DNA of 64,000 bases. Source: Albugo candida. Taxonomy: Eukaryota > Oomycota > Peronosporomycetes > Albuginales > Albuginaceae. The first letter of the stretch is position 1; each line of letters starts with the position of its first letter. Made by a program: the position numbers and the translations under genes. The stretch spans positions 124,001-188,000 of the forward strand of contig CAJNAR010000028.1 in the NCBI GenBank assembly GCA_905220665.1, in the 5' to 3' direction. The notes under the pieces are model-generated. The model was not told the origin of the DNA. It saw nothing but the letters and a program-made list of their open reading frames with translations, and did no database searches. This document shows positions 31,227 to 41,560 of this stretch, piece by piece.

Positions 31227-33392
31227 ATGCTCCTCCTTCTCTCCACATTGCTACTTTTCCATCAACTACACGCAAAACACTTCAAATCCGTCTCCGGTCT
31301 CGAGCCCTGGGTTGATGTGCACACGCCTAAAACTGCGTACGAGACACAATCTTCTCGCGGAGATACGTGGAAATTGACATTTAGCGATGAATTTGAAGTC
31401 TCCGGACGTGATTTTCGACCAGGAAAGGATTATGCGTGGACAGCCTTGGAGCTACCCGATGGAGTGAATGCGGCATTGGAATACTACTCCTTCAATATGA
31501 CCTCTACACGCAAAGATTCGAGTGGCCGAGGCGTCCTACAGATCACAACAACCACAGAGCCAAACATCACGTTCAAAGTGTATAATGCGTACGCTAAACC
31601 GCCCGGCTACCGATCCTACAGCATGTATTATCGCTCGGGAATGCTTCAAACTTGGAATAAATTCTGCTTCCAGGGAGGCCTTCTCCAAGTGAGTGCCAAA
31701 TTGCCTGGAGCTGTGTACCCCGGCTCTGGTAATCCAGATCTCAACAATGATGTGAATGATCGGGTCAAGAATATTGCGTACTATCCGACATGGCCTGGAA
31801 TATGGATGATGGGCAATCTCGGTCGCGCTTTATTCACACAGAGTACGAATCGCATGTGGCCCTGGTCGTATGACACATGCACGGAAGAAATCGCCATGAA
31901 CCAGCGGATTAATGCTTGTGATAAATCACCCGGCTACGGTCTGAATCCAAACCAAGGACGAGGAGCTCCAGAGATTGATTTATTGGAAGGAGGAGGAACC
32001 GCTGTATCAACTTCCATACAACTTGCACCTGGAATGCCGGTCAAGTTTCGAATGATCGAGCCAGATCTCAACGTCGACAACTCTGGATGTATTTACTCGC
32101 GAGAGTGCAAGACAATTGGTGCGAATGTCCCTGGAGTTCCATCTTCTGCGTACGCCAAACGCGGGTACAATTCTTGGTACCAGAACCTGAAGTATTCTCC
32201 CAATACGAATTGTAATCCCGACTCGACACAGAGACAGAGTCTTTCGAACGTCTTACAGAACCGAAAGCAAGGAATCACATCGAATGTTTGCGCAGGACTC
32301 AACACTTGCTCGGCTTCTTTTGACGGGTATGCATTCATTGGACCAAAGGATAACACGTCGTCGTACTGGGGGATCAACGAAATCGGTGGATGTATGCCGG
32401 TATTAAACGCATATCAAGGAGCGTATTTGTGCGATCCCGATACGACGGATAAGCGATGTACTGATCCAAGAAAAGAAGGCAATGTGGAGACCAGTGATCT
32501 TCCGTCTTTCAACTATCAAATGGATGCGATATCGGCCAATTCTGAGATTCCACTGAAAGCCTACACGGATTATATAAACTATCAAGTAGAATGGGTCATT
32601 GGACATCGAGGCTACATTCGCTGGATTGTCGACAAAGTGGCGATATACGAGATACCCGCTGAATCGATCGAGGCACCGCCTCAGGATGCAACCGAGTCGA
32701 ATTATAAAAAACTCATGATCGAAGAGCCAATGTACCTGATCGTGAATGTGGCTTTATCAACAAGCTGGGGATCGCGTCCACCGAACCCTGGAAGTCCTTG
32801 CACAGGAAACGGATTGGATCAAACTACCAACAAAGTTTGTCAGGGCTTCCCAATGTACTTGCATATTGATCACATACGCCTGTACCAAGACACGTCGGCT
32901 GGATCCAAAATGGCGATTGGATGCAATCCGGCTACTCATCCAACAAAAGAATGGATCGATGGACATCTCTCCGAGTACCAGGACTCCATCAACAAAGTGA
33001 TTGAAGTGAGTGGTGGCGCTGCCTGCATGACGGATGACGATTGTTCCGTGTCGCCAATTTCCACCATGAAAATCAAAACTGGGAAATGCTCGAATCAGAT
33101 GTGTAAATGTCTATTTCCTTCTTCGTGGGGCGGACCTCGATGCACACTAGCAATCAATACATCGAAACGACCCGGTCCTTCTTTTCAGTTGTCACTTGTG
33201 TTTGGAATCGTTGTCATCATCATCATGATCAGTGTTCTTTACAAGATCTCGTTCCTCGAAGTCAGAAGCTTCAAGCTTTTGGTTTCCAAGCGAAAAGATG
33301 TCATCCACCACGAGCTCGAGCTGAATGGAACGGAAGTGATCGGGGCGATCGAGCCTGTTACCAAAGAATCAGCGATGGCCAAAGCCCTCTAA
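31227..33392 (+). CDS. SKN1/KRE6-type beta-glucan synthesis-associated GH16 protein
   Basis: The protein has 721 residues in one exon. It has an N-terminal signal peptide (MLLLLSTLLLFHQLHA), then a glycoside hydrolase family 16-like SKN1/KRE6 domain. Typical blocks are LTFSDEFEVSGRDF, YRSGMLQTWNKFCFQGG, YPTWPGIWMMGNLGRALF and the catalytic-site motif APEIDLLEGG (E-x-D-x-x-E). YLIVNVALSTSWG and YLHIDHIRLYQD close the domain. A Cys-rich EGF-like module (CKCLFPSSWGGPRC) and one transmembrane helix (about residues 660-680) follow, with a short cytosolic tail. In fungi these proteins are needed for beta-1,6-glucan; oomycete walls contain beta-1,3/1,6-glucan, so a wall role is likely. Confidence 0.92.
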   Translation: MLLLLSTLLLFHQLHAKHFKSVSGLEPWVDVHTPKTAYETQSSRGDTWKLTFSDEFEVSGRDFRPGKDYAWTALELPDGVNAALEYYSFNMTSTRKDSSGRGVLQITTTTEPNITFKVYNAYAKPPGYRSYSMYYRSGMLQTWNKFCFQGGLLQVSAKLPGAVYPGSGNPDLNNDVNDRVKNIAYYPTWPGIWMMGNLGRALFTQSTNRMWPWSYDTCTEEIAMNQRINACDKSPGYGLNPNQGRGAPEIDLLEGGGTAVSTSIQLAPGMPVKFRMIEPDLNVDNSGCIYSRECKTIGANVPGVPSSAYAKRGYNSWYQNLKYSPNTNCNPDSTQRQSLSNVLQNRKQGITSNVCAGLNTCSASFDGYAFIGPKDNTSSYWGINEIGGCMPVLNAYQGAYLCDPDTTDKRCTDPRKEGNVETSDLPSFNYQMDAISANSEIPLKAYTDYINYQVEWVIGHRGYIRWIVDKVAIYEIPAESIEAPPQDATESNYKKLMIEEPMYLIVNVALSTSWGSRPPNPGSPCTGNGLDQTTNKVCQGFPMYLHIDHIRLYQDTSAGSKMAIGCNPATHPTKEWIDGHLSEYQDSINKVIEVSGGAACMTDDDCSVSPISTMKIKTGKCSNQMCKCLFPSSWGGPRCTLAINTSKRPGPSFQLSLVFGIVVIIIMISVLYKISFLEVRSFKLLVSKRKDVIHHELELNGTEVIGAIEPVTKESAMAKAL

Positions 33393-33555
33393 CACAGACA
33401 TCTACACTTTCTCTATTGGTATGTGTAGCAAATGTATGTATATTTGGTTGATCTCCTACTTCTATCCAGCTCGGGCGATCGGAATCACTCGGAATCACCA
33501 TCGTGAAAGACCCCAGCGAGGATTTTCTCTTCTTTACCGAGTTCCAACGGTCTAT

Positions 33556-34745
33556 TCAAAGACGATGAGTACAAGAAGGATTGCATCTCAGAACGTACGT
33601 GTTCGCCTTAGGAGCGGAGTCATAAGAAGCCTCCATTTTCTTCAAAGATTTCGCCATATTTTCCGCGGGTACGAATGAGCGCGAAGGAGGTTGAAATACA
33701 TTTTCCTGTAGGAATGTATACCCCTTGATACTTGATAATCGAAAAGAATGTGATCTTACACTTTCCGCACGAGCATTCATTGCAGGCGCTTGCAGAAATG
33801 GATTCTCCGATCCAATTTTTGTGATATTGGAATTCTGAAAATTGAGGATATTAGGCTCATGACGCATGGCCACCGCTCTCTCTAAGCATAAATGGGTAGA
33901 ATGCGCGCTTCATCACTCAGCCGCGTACTTTCAAAGGCCACATGAAGACCATGCAAGGACTGCTGAACGCGATTCTTCTGCTCCAGTAAGGTCAATCGCG
34001 TACGCTTGGAATCTTGCTTGCGATCCACAACCGGTCTTTTGTGAGTGCTGTATGTCTGTCGACTCGGCAAAGGTGGTGCGAAAGAAGGCGCATTCGAAGG
34101 TAATGGATCGCAATGTCCAATATGACTTTGATCGAGTACTACTTCATTTGTATCTGTTTTTTGTATTGGAAAATCTGGAATTTCTAGTGTCGAGAATGAA
34201 TGTTTGTATACGGATTGATATGTATAGCGTTGAGTATACCTCTTGGAAATGGACGTTTCCAAGTCTCCAGAGCTTTGACGAGATCGTTGATTTCCAGCGG
34301 GATGGGAATCTACCATGGATGATTCTTATAAAGTGATAGAAAGTGTGAGATTGGTACCATATCGTGAAGAGCCTGCATCACATCCGTTGCTCGTGCTTGC
34401 GCTCTCCCTAAAAGACCAGTGTTGAGTGTTGATAAGGCGATTTGAGATGCTTACCCGCGAGCTCTGCATTGTCTTTTGCGACTCTTCCAATACGCTGAAC
34501 ATCTAATTGTTGAATATAAGCTAATTTGCATGCAGAGTGATGTCTGCATCACATTTTTCAAGAATCTCGACCAGCGCATCGGCTGCGGACTGCTGAATGC
34601 TTTCAAATCCAGCGATTTGAGCCTCGTGTGCGAGAGTAACGAGTGCAATCGAACGGGAGTAAGAATCTTCGGTTAATTTCTGCCGCAATGCTTGTTTCTT
34701 GTCATGATCGGCGCCGATAGCGCTTTGTAGCGGAGTTTGACTCAT
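33556..34745 (-). CDS. TAF8: TFIID subunit TAF8
   Basis: This is a histone-fold subunit of the general transcription factor TFIID, partner of TAF10. There are seven exons: 34745-34553, 34502-34455, 34407-34358, 34309-34240, 34183-33929, 33881-33760 and 33705-33556, summing to 295 codons plus stop. The introns are 47-56 nt and all phases agree. The histone fold covers about residues 25-100: IALVTLAHEAQIAGFESIQQ, ALVEILEKY, VQRIGRVAKDNAELAGRAQ, ATDVMQALHDM. The TAF8 C-terminal motif follows (PSFAPPLPSRQTYSTHKRPV, then RTRLTLLEQKNRVQQSL). The last exon is least certain. TEDC1-like lies 109 bp upstream on the same strand. Confidence 0.87.
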
Positions 34746-34854
34746 AGTGCCACTTGTAGTATTATACTATAGTATAATATATTGCATTTATTACCAAACT
34801 AGTCAGTGAAAATAAGTTTATTTCTGTATTAGCAAACTACCACTCCTGGTTCCG

Positions 34855-36413
34855 TTAATTAGCAAATATAGCCTCTACTTGATCGCATAATTCGGTCAAA
34901 ATGCCTTCGACTTGTTCGCGCATCTTTGAGAGCTCTTGATCGCTGTTAGAGACACACAGCGTCTTGACGTCCATTTTGGGTGGAATTACATTCTCAAAAT
35001 TGAATTCAGTTTCGATCATTTGCTGTGTGAACAATTGCATTTTCGTACGCAATTGCTCGAGTTGAGAACGACTTTTTGATCTTGTGGCGAGCTTCATAGA
35101 GTTTTTAAAACACTTCTCCAATGATGGTAACTTGTCTTGATCCTCGCCTTTTTCTCTTCGTGTTGAAATATCTTCACATCGATCAAGTTCTCGCTGTAGG
35201 CAATTCCAAGCTGTCTTCAGTGAAAAAGGAATCGCATCAAGACATTCCGAACAAGTATACAGGTTTTGAGGTGTCTTGGGCTTTTTTGACACGTCACGAA
35301 CAATACTTGTGATCCACTTGTAAAAGTTGGTTTCTTCATCCATCAAACGCAACCTGCACAATACACACTTACAAAAGCCGATCAATTGACGTAAAACTTT
35401 ACTTACTGAATCTCAATCCAGCTCGTGTGAAGTTGTAAGATTCGTTTCGTTGATGTTCGTTCTGATCGGCTCAGTATTTGGAGAAGGTAGATCGACAAAT
35501 TTTGATCATTGCGCTGGTGAACTTTGTCGAACAACTTTTGATAGTATTGCTGATATGTATCGAGTTCTTTGACATGATAGCGTAATCGGCCGAACAATTG
35601 ATGGATACCGTGAAGTTGATGCTCCATAAGCTCCAACTTGATATCGAACGTTTGCCACTCTTCCACAATTCTATTAAGGACTTTGGATCGAAATTTACTA
35701 TCCAAAATGACATTCTACCCAGCAGGTTAATAAGGATTAATAGATTGGCAGTACGTCAGCGTACGTTCGGATACGGTGGAAGTTGGACAAAATTCCATCG
35801 TTTCTGCATTTCGTCGTGGATAGAATTCTTGGAAGCCAACTAAAATATTTTGCAATAGTATACGTATAGTGAGAATTTAATTGAGGGATTCGAGACCTTT
35901 TTGATTATTGAGGGATTTTGGCGTTTAAAAAATTCAGTACGGGCTAGGACAAATGCGAGCGCGATCAGTATTGGGCGTTGATCTGGTGTACGATCGCTGT
36001 CGCAGGATTCGTTCAAATTGGCGTATAGGGTCCATTCTGCCAGATAGATTGCGTCGAATTCCCAGGTATACAAATAGAAATAAATGATTTCCATCCGGAT
36101 GGCTTGCTCTGTCGAATCGAATAAAGTGTGACTTAACTGAGGATCGGTGTTGCAATACTGAATATATTTGTAATTACATCGAGAACCACTCAGATAGATA
36201 AGTATGAGGTCGTATATCACTTTGCACAATTCCAGGCATTCCCGCTACGAAAACAAGAAGTAGCAACAAAATCATAACGTAATAAAAGTTGTAACGTACT
36301 TTAGTCATCATATTTTTCTTTGCCTTGCGTAAATGCTCCATCGATATGTACGTTATCTCTACTGAAGCGAGACCGTAAAGCACCAGCGAGCTGAATGACG
36401 GCTTCGGACTCAT
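34855..36413 (-). CDS. TEDC1-like (tubulin epsilon/delta complex 1) protein
   Basis: The exons are 36413-36300, 36244-35897, 35839-35765, 35714-35407 and 35353-34855 (447 codons plus stop); the introns are 50-57 nt and in phase. The N-terminal half is helical with PILIALAFVLARTEFF, like the TEDC1 motif of a short helix before a Leu/Ala-rich core. The central HQLFGRLRYHVKELDTYQ and TSWIEIQLRLMDEETNFYKW match the TEDC1 pattern GRLR...L and E-x-x-F-x-x-W. TEDC1 binds epsilon- and delta-tubulin and is needed for stable triplet microtubules of centrioles and basal bodies. The call comes from motif memory, so it is moderate; another helical centriolar protein is possible. Confidence 0.58.
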
Positions 36414-36671
36414 ATTACTAAAGTGCTACCTTCCTACAACATGCTCCCACCAGTAGGATTTTGTGTGTGTCCACGTAATTGAATGCATCCTACCTAAATA
36501 AAGGCGTTATGCCCTCAATCTACTCGAGCCGTACTCTAGCGGAGTTCTTAACACGCAAATGAAGTGAGGAGAGCAGAGGCTCGAACATGAATGCAGACTT
36601 CTTTTTCTCATATAAACCAATCAACGATCACTGCATGAATTCTTCTGTATGGTGATTGGCTCAACCCGACG

Positions 36672-38213
36672 ATGAGTGAGAGTGAAAATTGGTTCGAGGT
36701 TCGAGGCCTCGAGCTACTCAAAGCACGCAACAAGGTCGAAGTGGAGCCTTTCCAAGACTTAGTAACATCATATCAAAAGGTTTTAGCCTATTCTAACAGA
36801 AATCCCCCACGATTTATCGATGAGGCGAATTCGGATTCTATCAAAGGTGACACAAATGATGCAGCCACACGGTATCTAACGACTATACAAGGATTAGAAA
36901 AAGAACTTAGCGTTAGTACTTCCAAACTTGCTTCCTTCGTGTCGGATCAACTTGCGATTGTCAAGGAAAATAAACAACTCGTTCAGGATCGTAAGCATTG
37001 GGAGAATCAGATCGAATTGTTTGTTAAACGTTTGGAAGAAGAAATGGTTATAAACAAACACAAAGATCAAGTCATGGAACAACTAGAGCTTAACATCAAG
37101 ACACTAAGAGAAGAGAATTCGCGTTTGCAACAGTTTGTACAAACAAAAGATATCGAAACGACACGACTCAGCATGCAATTAGAAAATTACCAAACAAGAG
37201 AATTCCTGGATTCCAAAACTGATAGGTCCAACACTAGTACAACGCGATCAAATGCAACACGAATAACAGAAATGCAATATCAAGACGACAAAAATGGAAC
37301 TTCCTCCCGAGTTGTCAGCCAACTTACCAAAGTAGTACGTGCCCACGCTACAGAAGTCAATTCAATATGCTTCAATGCTTCAGGCAAAGTCCTCTTCAGT
37401 GCAAGCAGTGACGGCACTATCCGTGCGTGGGATTTAGCTTCCAACTTCAGGTCCATTGGAGAATACCGCGGATTGGGAACTGCATATCCCTTACTATGTG
37501 TCCGTGTTTCGAAAGACGGGGAATTTGTAGTTGGCACGGGAAGTGATCGCAAGAGTTTTGTATGGAGAGTTGGTACAGCCCGTGTCTTCCAGACACTCAC
37601 CGGCCATAAAGGAAAGGTTGTAGCAGCAGCGTTTTCCTCTGAGTCTGTTCGAGAGATTATAACGGGCTCATCGGACCGTTCTCTGCGCATTTGGGACATT
37701 GTGAAAGGCTCGAGTATTCATACGCTATCTTGTACATCAAGCTGCAATGATCTTGAAATGACGGGCGGAATGATTGTCAGTGCACATCAAGACGGCTCGG
37801 TCCGATTCTGGGATCGGCGTACCAAGTTATGTGTAAAACAACTCGAATCGGTACACACGGAAGCGGTGACATCAGTGAGCTTTACACCGTCAGGAACGCA
37901 CTTAGTGACAAATTCGAAAGATCATACGTTAAAGTTGGTGGACCCTCGTACATATGAAATAGTGCGGTGCTTTCAGCATGCAACATACAAGTGCGGATTT
38001 GATTGGAACAAAGCAGCAATTACTCAGGACGGTCGACTTGTGGCGGCAGGTGGAGCATTAGGTTCAATTCACATATGGAATGCATGGACGGGGGAATTAG
38101 AACAGGAGAATCAGAATCAGTGTCCCGCTTCAGTCGCATGTTGTGTCTGGCGTGCGGATGGGCAACAGCTTGCTTGCTGTGACAAAAATGGATTTGTAAC
38201 GCTATGGGGATGA
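36672..38213 (+). CDS. ATG16: Autophagy protein ATG16
   Basis: The protein has 513 residues in one exon. The N-terminal helix (about 1-45) fits the ATG5-binding region. A coiled coil spans about residues 75-185 (ENKQLVQDRKHWENQIELF, LREENSRLQQF). Seven WD40 repeats fill residues about 215-513, e.g. VLFSASSDGTIRAWDLA, FVVGTGSDRKSFVWRVG, REIITGSSDRSLRIWDI. This is the animal/protist ATG16L1 architecture; yeast Atg16 lacks the propeller. With ATG12-ATG5 it directs ATG8 lipidation to phagophore membranes. It is divergent from the TEDC1-like gene with a 258-bp shared upstream region. Confidence 0.9.
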   Translation: MSESENWFEVRGLELLKARNKVEVEPFQDLVTSYQKVLAYSNRNPPRFIDEANSDSIKGDTNDAATRYLTTIQGLEKELSVSTSKLASFVSDQLAIVKENKQLVQDRKHWENQIELFVKRLEEEMVINKHKDQVMEQLELNIKTLREENSRLQQFVQTKDIETTRLSMQLENYQTREFLDSKTDRSNTSTTRSNATRITEMQYQDDKNGTSSRVVSQLTKVVRAHATEVNSICFNASGKVLFSASSDGTIRAWDLASNFRSIGEYRGLGTAYPLLCVRVSKDGEFVVGTGSDRKSFVWRVGTARVFQTLTGHKGKVVAAAFSSESVREIITGSSDRSLRIWDIVKGSSIHTLSCTSSCNDLEMTGGMIVSAHQDGSVRFWDRRTKLCVKQLESVHTEAVTSVSFTPSGTHLVTNSKDHTLKLVDPRTYEIVRCFQHATYKCGFDWNKAAITQDGRLVAAGGALGSIHIWNAWTGELEQENQNQCPASVACCVWRADGQQLACCDKNGFVTLWG

Positions 38214-38260
38214 AGCTGATAAACTGAGAAAATGTTAATACATAGCAGTGATGTGCCGTG

Positions 38261-38786
38261 TTAATCCTTCAAATCGAATGAAATTCCACAACCACAACCA
38301 CTACTTGCGTTTGGATTGTTTTGTACTACAAAGGCGCTTCGAATAAGTTGTTGTTCATATGTTAGTGTGCTTCCACGAATTAGATCCAGCGATACTTTGT
38401 CAACTACGACCTTACCCCCATGTTGATCGAACACACTAGGAAGCTTCTATAAGAAAACGGAAGGAAGGCATCGTGACTACGTACGTGTCCTCATCATTGT
38501 TTATGTTTGCGGCATCTTCAAAATTAAATGTGTACTGAAATCCCGAACATCCGCCTCCTTCGACCGCAAGACGAAGCATAAGATTTTCATTGTTCTGTTG
38601 TTGTCTGTTTTCGATCAATTTCTAAAATCATTCGTTAGTCCATTTAAACAACCCGTCAGACGCGTCTCGTACTTTGGCAGCATCAGGAGTGATTATCAGA
38701 TCCGGTAGATTCGATGTCTTTGTTGAAAATCTGACTTTGGGAATTTGCATACAAAATATAAGTCGCTTTTGTACGAGGCGCAGCAT
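38261..38786 (-). CDS. ISCA2: Mitochondrial iron-sulfur cluster assembly protein ISCA2
   Basis: This is an A-type carrier acting late in mitochondrial [4Fe-4S] assembly. The exons are 38786-38673, 38621-38481 and 38446-38261 (146 codons plus stop). The first exon encodes a basic presequence ([14 protein letters not shown]...). The three cluster-binding cysteines are present in GGGCSGFQY and SGCGCGISF. The stretch [19 protein letters not shown], then [12 protein letters not shown], is typical of ISCA2. The second intron (38447-38480) is only 34 nt but is needed to keep frame. Confidence 0.92.
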
Positions 38787-39202
38787 TCTTTTTTACGCCC
38801 GATGACAAAAAATACAGCTCTTTTTTCACGTAATTTTAGTCTCCTTGCGTACTAATTTGTGGATGATGAAAACTCACTATAAGGAGTACTTGCTACTTAT
38901 TTTGGACTTGGCGAATATTATTATTTATTGCTGTAATTAGATCATGTGACACTTGCCTGCGTGATGCACTTTTTTCTGTCGTATCTGATACAAGTCGGAT
39001 CGAGTTGCCCTTACAAAAGTAGAAAGGTGAACAGAGCCAGAATAAATCATCTAAACCTGTCTCAGAAGAGACTCCTTGGGACAAGGGGAATCAGATAGAA
39101 AACGGGTGGGCGCCTTGTGATTAAGCGAGTACTTTCGTCTTTATGAATTATCATATCAACTAATAGTCCACCCTCACACAGCATTCCTTGAGTGAACGAG
39201 GC
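38787..39202. other. Divergent intergenic region
   Basis: A minus-strand frame at 38893-39084 (SASRRQVSHDLITAINNN) is open but has no ATG in a credible place and no known relative. Otherwise this is the shared promoter region of ISCA2 and the WRKY19-like gene. Confidence 0.25.
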
Positions 39203-39991
39203 ATGAGTACCTGCGCAGTATTTTCACACGGACATATGAGTCATTCCACATCGACTGTAAGCGACAGTAACTGCGGCGATGCTATTACTTCGTTGTGCAA
39301 CATGGCATCCTTACGTGACATGGGAAGATCCATAATGTACAATGAATCTCAAAGCGCATTTCGATTGTCTAATCTAGATACAACTCACGACCACGGGGAC
39401 GATACCATTATGATTTCATTTGGGACAAATGGGTCAACTTTTGTTGTGCCTCGTGACCATACATTGGCCAAATATTTGCACCAACTTCTCCCAAGCAGTT
39501 CAGAACACACAACCAAGGATATCCCTCGAATCTTTGATATGAGGGCGCCTTCAATAACGAGACGAAATCGAGAGTGCAAGTCGCCTTCTACTAGAAAATG
39601 TCACGTCCAAAATTGTAATAAAATATCGGTCAGCCGGGGTCTTTGTCGTGGCCACGGCGGTGGTAGACGATGCCATTTTGCGGGATGTGCGAAAGGAGCT
39701 CAGTCGAGAAGTGACTTTTGTTGGGCACATGGAGGCGGTGAACGCTGTGAAGCCAAAGGGTGCATGCGAAGTCGCAAATCCAAACGATTTTGCGTTGCGC
39801 ATTTGGATTACGAACAGGCTCCTCAAATTCTTCCTCGCAACATATTCTCTCATCGTACACGCTACCGTACTAATATGTACCCACAAGAGCCGTTCGGTAG
39901 TCAGGTGAACTTCTGGTCAAATGCGCGCAGCGAAACTAATAGACCGAACAACTTGCCTAGCTTGCGCCAAGCCTTGCAACGACAATATTAA
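39203..39991 (+). CDS. WRKY19-like Cys/His zinc-repeat protein, second copy
   Basis: The protein has 262 residues from ATG 39203 (39188 is TTG). An N-terminal region of about 135 residues has no recognised domain. It is followed by three zinc repeats of the same kind as at 12709: CNKISVSRGLCRGHGGGRRC, CAKGAQSRSDFCWAHGGG and a shorter CMRSRKSKRFCVAH. A basic Gln/Asn-rich tail follows. It has fewer repeats than its paralogue and a different N-terminus, so the two are old duplicates. Confidence 0.8.
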   Translation: MSTCAVFSHGHMSHSTSTVSDSNCGDAITSLCNMASLRDMGRSIMYNESQSAFRLSNLDTTHDHGDDTIMISFGTNGSTFVVPRDHTLAKYLHQLLPSSSEHTTKDIPRIFDMRAPSITRRNRECKSPSTRKCHVQNCNKISVSRGLCRGHGGGRRCHFAGCAKGAQSRSDFCWAHGGGERCEAKGCMRSRKSKRFCVAHLDYEQAPQILPRNIFSHRTRYRTNMYPQEPFGSQVNFWSNARSETNRPNNLPSLRQALQRQY

Positions 39992-40132
39992 AAGCTGATT
40001 TCGAAGTAATCAATTAAGACATTCCATTTACATCATTATTATAAAGTGTTTGTGTATTCTGGTAAATAATAGAGTGAATGACAAACCCATCGCGAAAGAG
40101 CCGTTCACTGTTTTGACATCAAATCGATTGCC

Positions 40133-40537
40133 ATGTCCTCGATACAGTTTGGCGGAATGTGTCGAGCTGGTTTTCTGTGGGACATTCGAAACATTGATAT
40201 TGAGCAAGACAAGAAGAGGATTATAACGCTAGGTCAGATGTGCTGTTGACCACTTATCAGATACCACCAATCGTAACCTCACTCCAATCTAAAGCCAATT
40301 GTAGGAGAGATTCAGAATATTTGCCAAATGGTATCATTGCTCCGAGCTCTCAAGATGCATACAATGCCTTTGGCAAAGAAAGCGTTTGATTCGGCTATCA
40401 CCGAAGCCACATGCGATCGGCGATTGACAACACTTGGTGAGTATACAAAGGATATACTTGTGTTGAGATTTGACGACACCGTTCTGATGTACTTAATATC
40501 GCTCGCTTATTCCATAGGTAAAGTTGCAGAAACATAG
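40133..40537 (+). CDS. Small three-exon protein of unknown function
   Basis: The exons are 40133-40232, 40305-40436 and 40518-40537 (83 codons plus stop). Both introns have good GTCAG/GTGAGT donors and AG acceptors, and phases agree. The product begins MSSIQFGGMCRAGFLWDIRN and continues QMVSLLRALKMHTMPLAKKA. I do not recognise it. The second intron is 81 nt with no in-frame stop, so retention would add 27 residues. Confidence 0.5.
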
Positions 40538-40634
40538 TTTTGGATCTCAGAAATCTATCTCAGCAGGTTCTATTTGGCAAAGTCTCCCTTGTCTTAACAA
40601 GCCCTCACAACAAAAGACGTAAACTGAGAAAAAT

Positions 40635-40707
40635 TGACCACGATGGGACTCGAACCCACAACCCCCTGATTAGAAGTCAGATGCGCTATCCATTGCGCCA
40701 CGCAGTC
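40635..40707 (-). tRNA. tRNA-Arg (anticodon UCU)
   Basis: The 73-nt cloverleaf reads on the minus strand. The acceptor stem GACTGCG pairs with CGTGGTC (two G-U pairs), with discriminator A. The D arm contains TGGCGCAATGGATAGCGCA, the A-box. The anticodon loop is CTTCTAA, with anticodon TCT. The T arm contains GTGGGTTCGAGTCCCAT, the B-box. There is no intron and no encoded CCA. Confidence 0.95.
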
Positions 40708-40934
40708 TACTTTCCATACCAAGCACACAATACATTACTAATTTGAGAAACTCCAGTTCTCACCCTGTCGAAGATAATCGTTTCTATCGGTATGTAAAGC
40801 TTATCGATCGTTACATCGTCCCTTGTTGGCACCATGTCTCCTATTAGCCTGTCCACTAGATACACGTTGTCTGTAGAGGGTGCGTCCACATCCTCACCTC
40901 TAAAGTTGTGGTAATCGGCCAAGCAGAGGCCGGT

Positions 40935-41560
40935 ATGGAGACTGAGACACCTCTCTTTCCCTTTCCATTTCCTGCCAATCAGCTAATAGCAATGGAGGCG
41001 GATGGGACGTTGCCGTCATCATCGTCGAAACCGGTTAAACAAGCAAAGAAATCCGGTAATCGACCAAGTCTCGCCGATATCTTGCAGGTGCAAGAAGAGA
41101 TCCGAAAGGGTAAAGCTCGAACAAAGGCCCAATTTCAGGTTGAAATACCAAAACCGTTAGCAGCGGATCTTCGTGCTATCGAAAAAGTCTTCACGGCCGA
41201 GCTGGAAGGTTTTGTCTCCTATTTTGAACGTAGCAAAACTATTTTCCATATCGGTGTCCAAGTAAGCAATCTTCCTAGAAACGGTTCAGGATCTAGTACC
41301 GAGACCACCGGCCCAAATGCCACGTTTCTTTGCTCAAGATCATGGCAATGCGATCCTCAAAGGACTAAAAATTACAAAACTAGGCAACCATTCTTCGCTC
41401 CGAGAAGACGATATTCTCGGGTTCTATTATTTCTTGGACGTTTCCGGGATTGAACGGGAATTTGTCCATCGAACATCGCATCAGTGCTGGTATTATTCAG
41501 CATGCGACACACTTTATGCTCATTATTCTCAAGCAGTGGCTACATAAACCATAGAGATGA
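40935..41560 (+). pseudogene. Interrupted coding sequence, unknown protein
   Basis: The frame from ATG 40935 is clearly protein-like (PSLADILQVQEEIRKGKART, KPLAADLRAIEKVFTAELEG) up to IFHIGVQ at 41261. The continuation in another frame is DLVPRPPAQMPRFFAQDHGN, LKGLKITKLGNHSSL and GFYYFLD. A third frame then reads NLSIEHRISAGIIQHATHFM and LIILKQWLHKP, stopping near 41549. The first break could be a 28-nt intron (41262-41289, GTAAGC..CAG, phase 0) or a 1-nt frameshift; the second has no intron signal. I did not recognise the family. Decay is the simplest reading; sequence error is possible. Confidence 0.4.

Noticed and set aside
41262..41289. A 28-nt GT..AG intron that would repair the frame in the 40.9-41.5 kb sequence
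   Set aside because: Too short to accept alone; the next frame switch has no splice signal, so decay or a 1-nt indel is the more economical reading.
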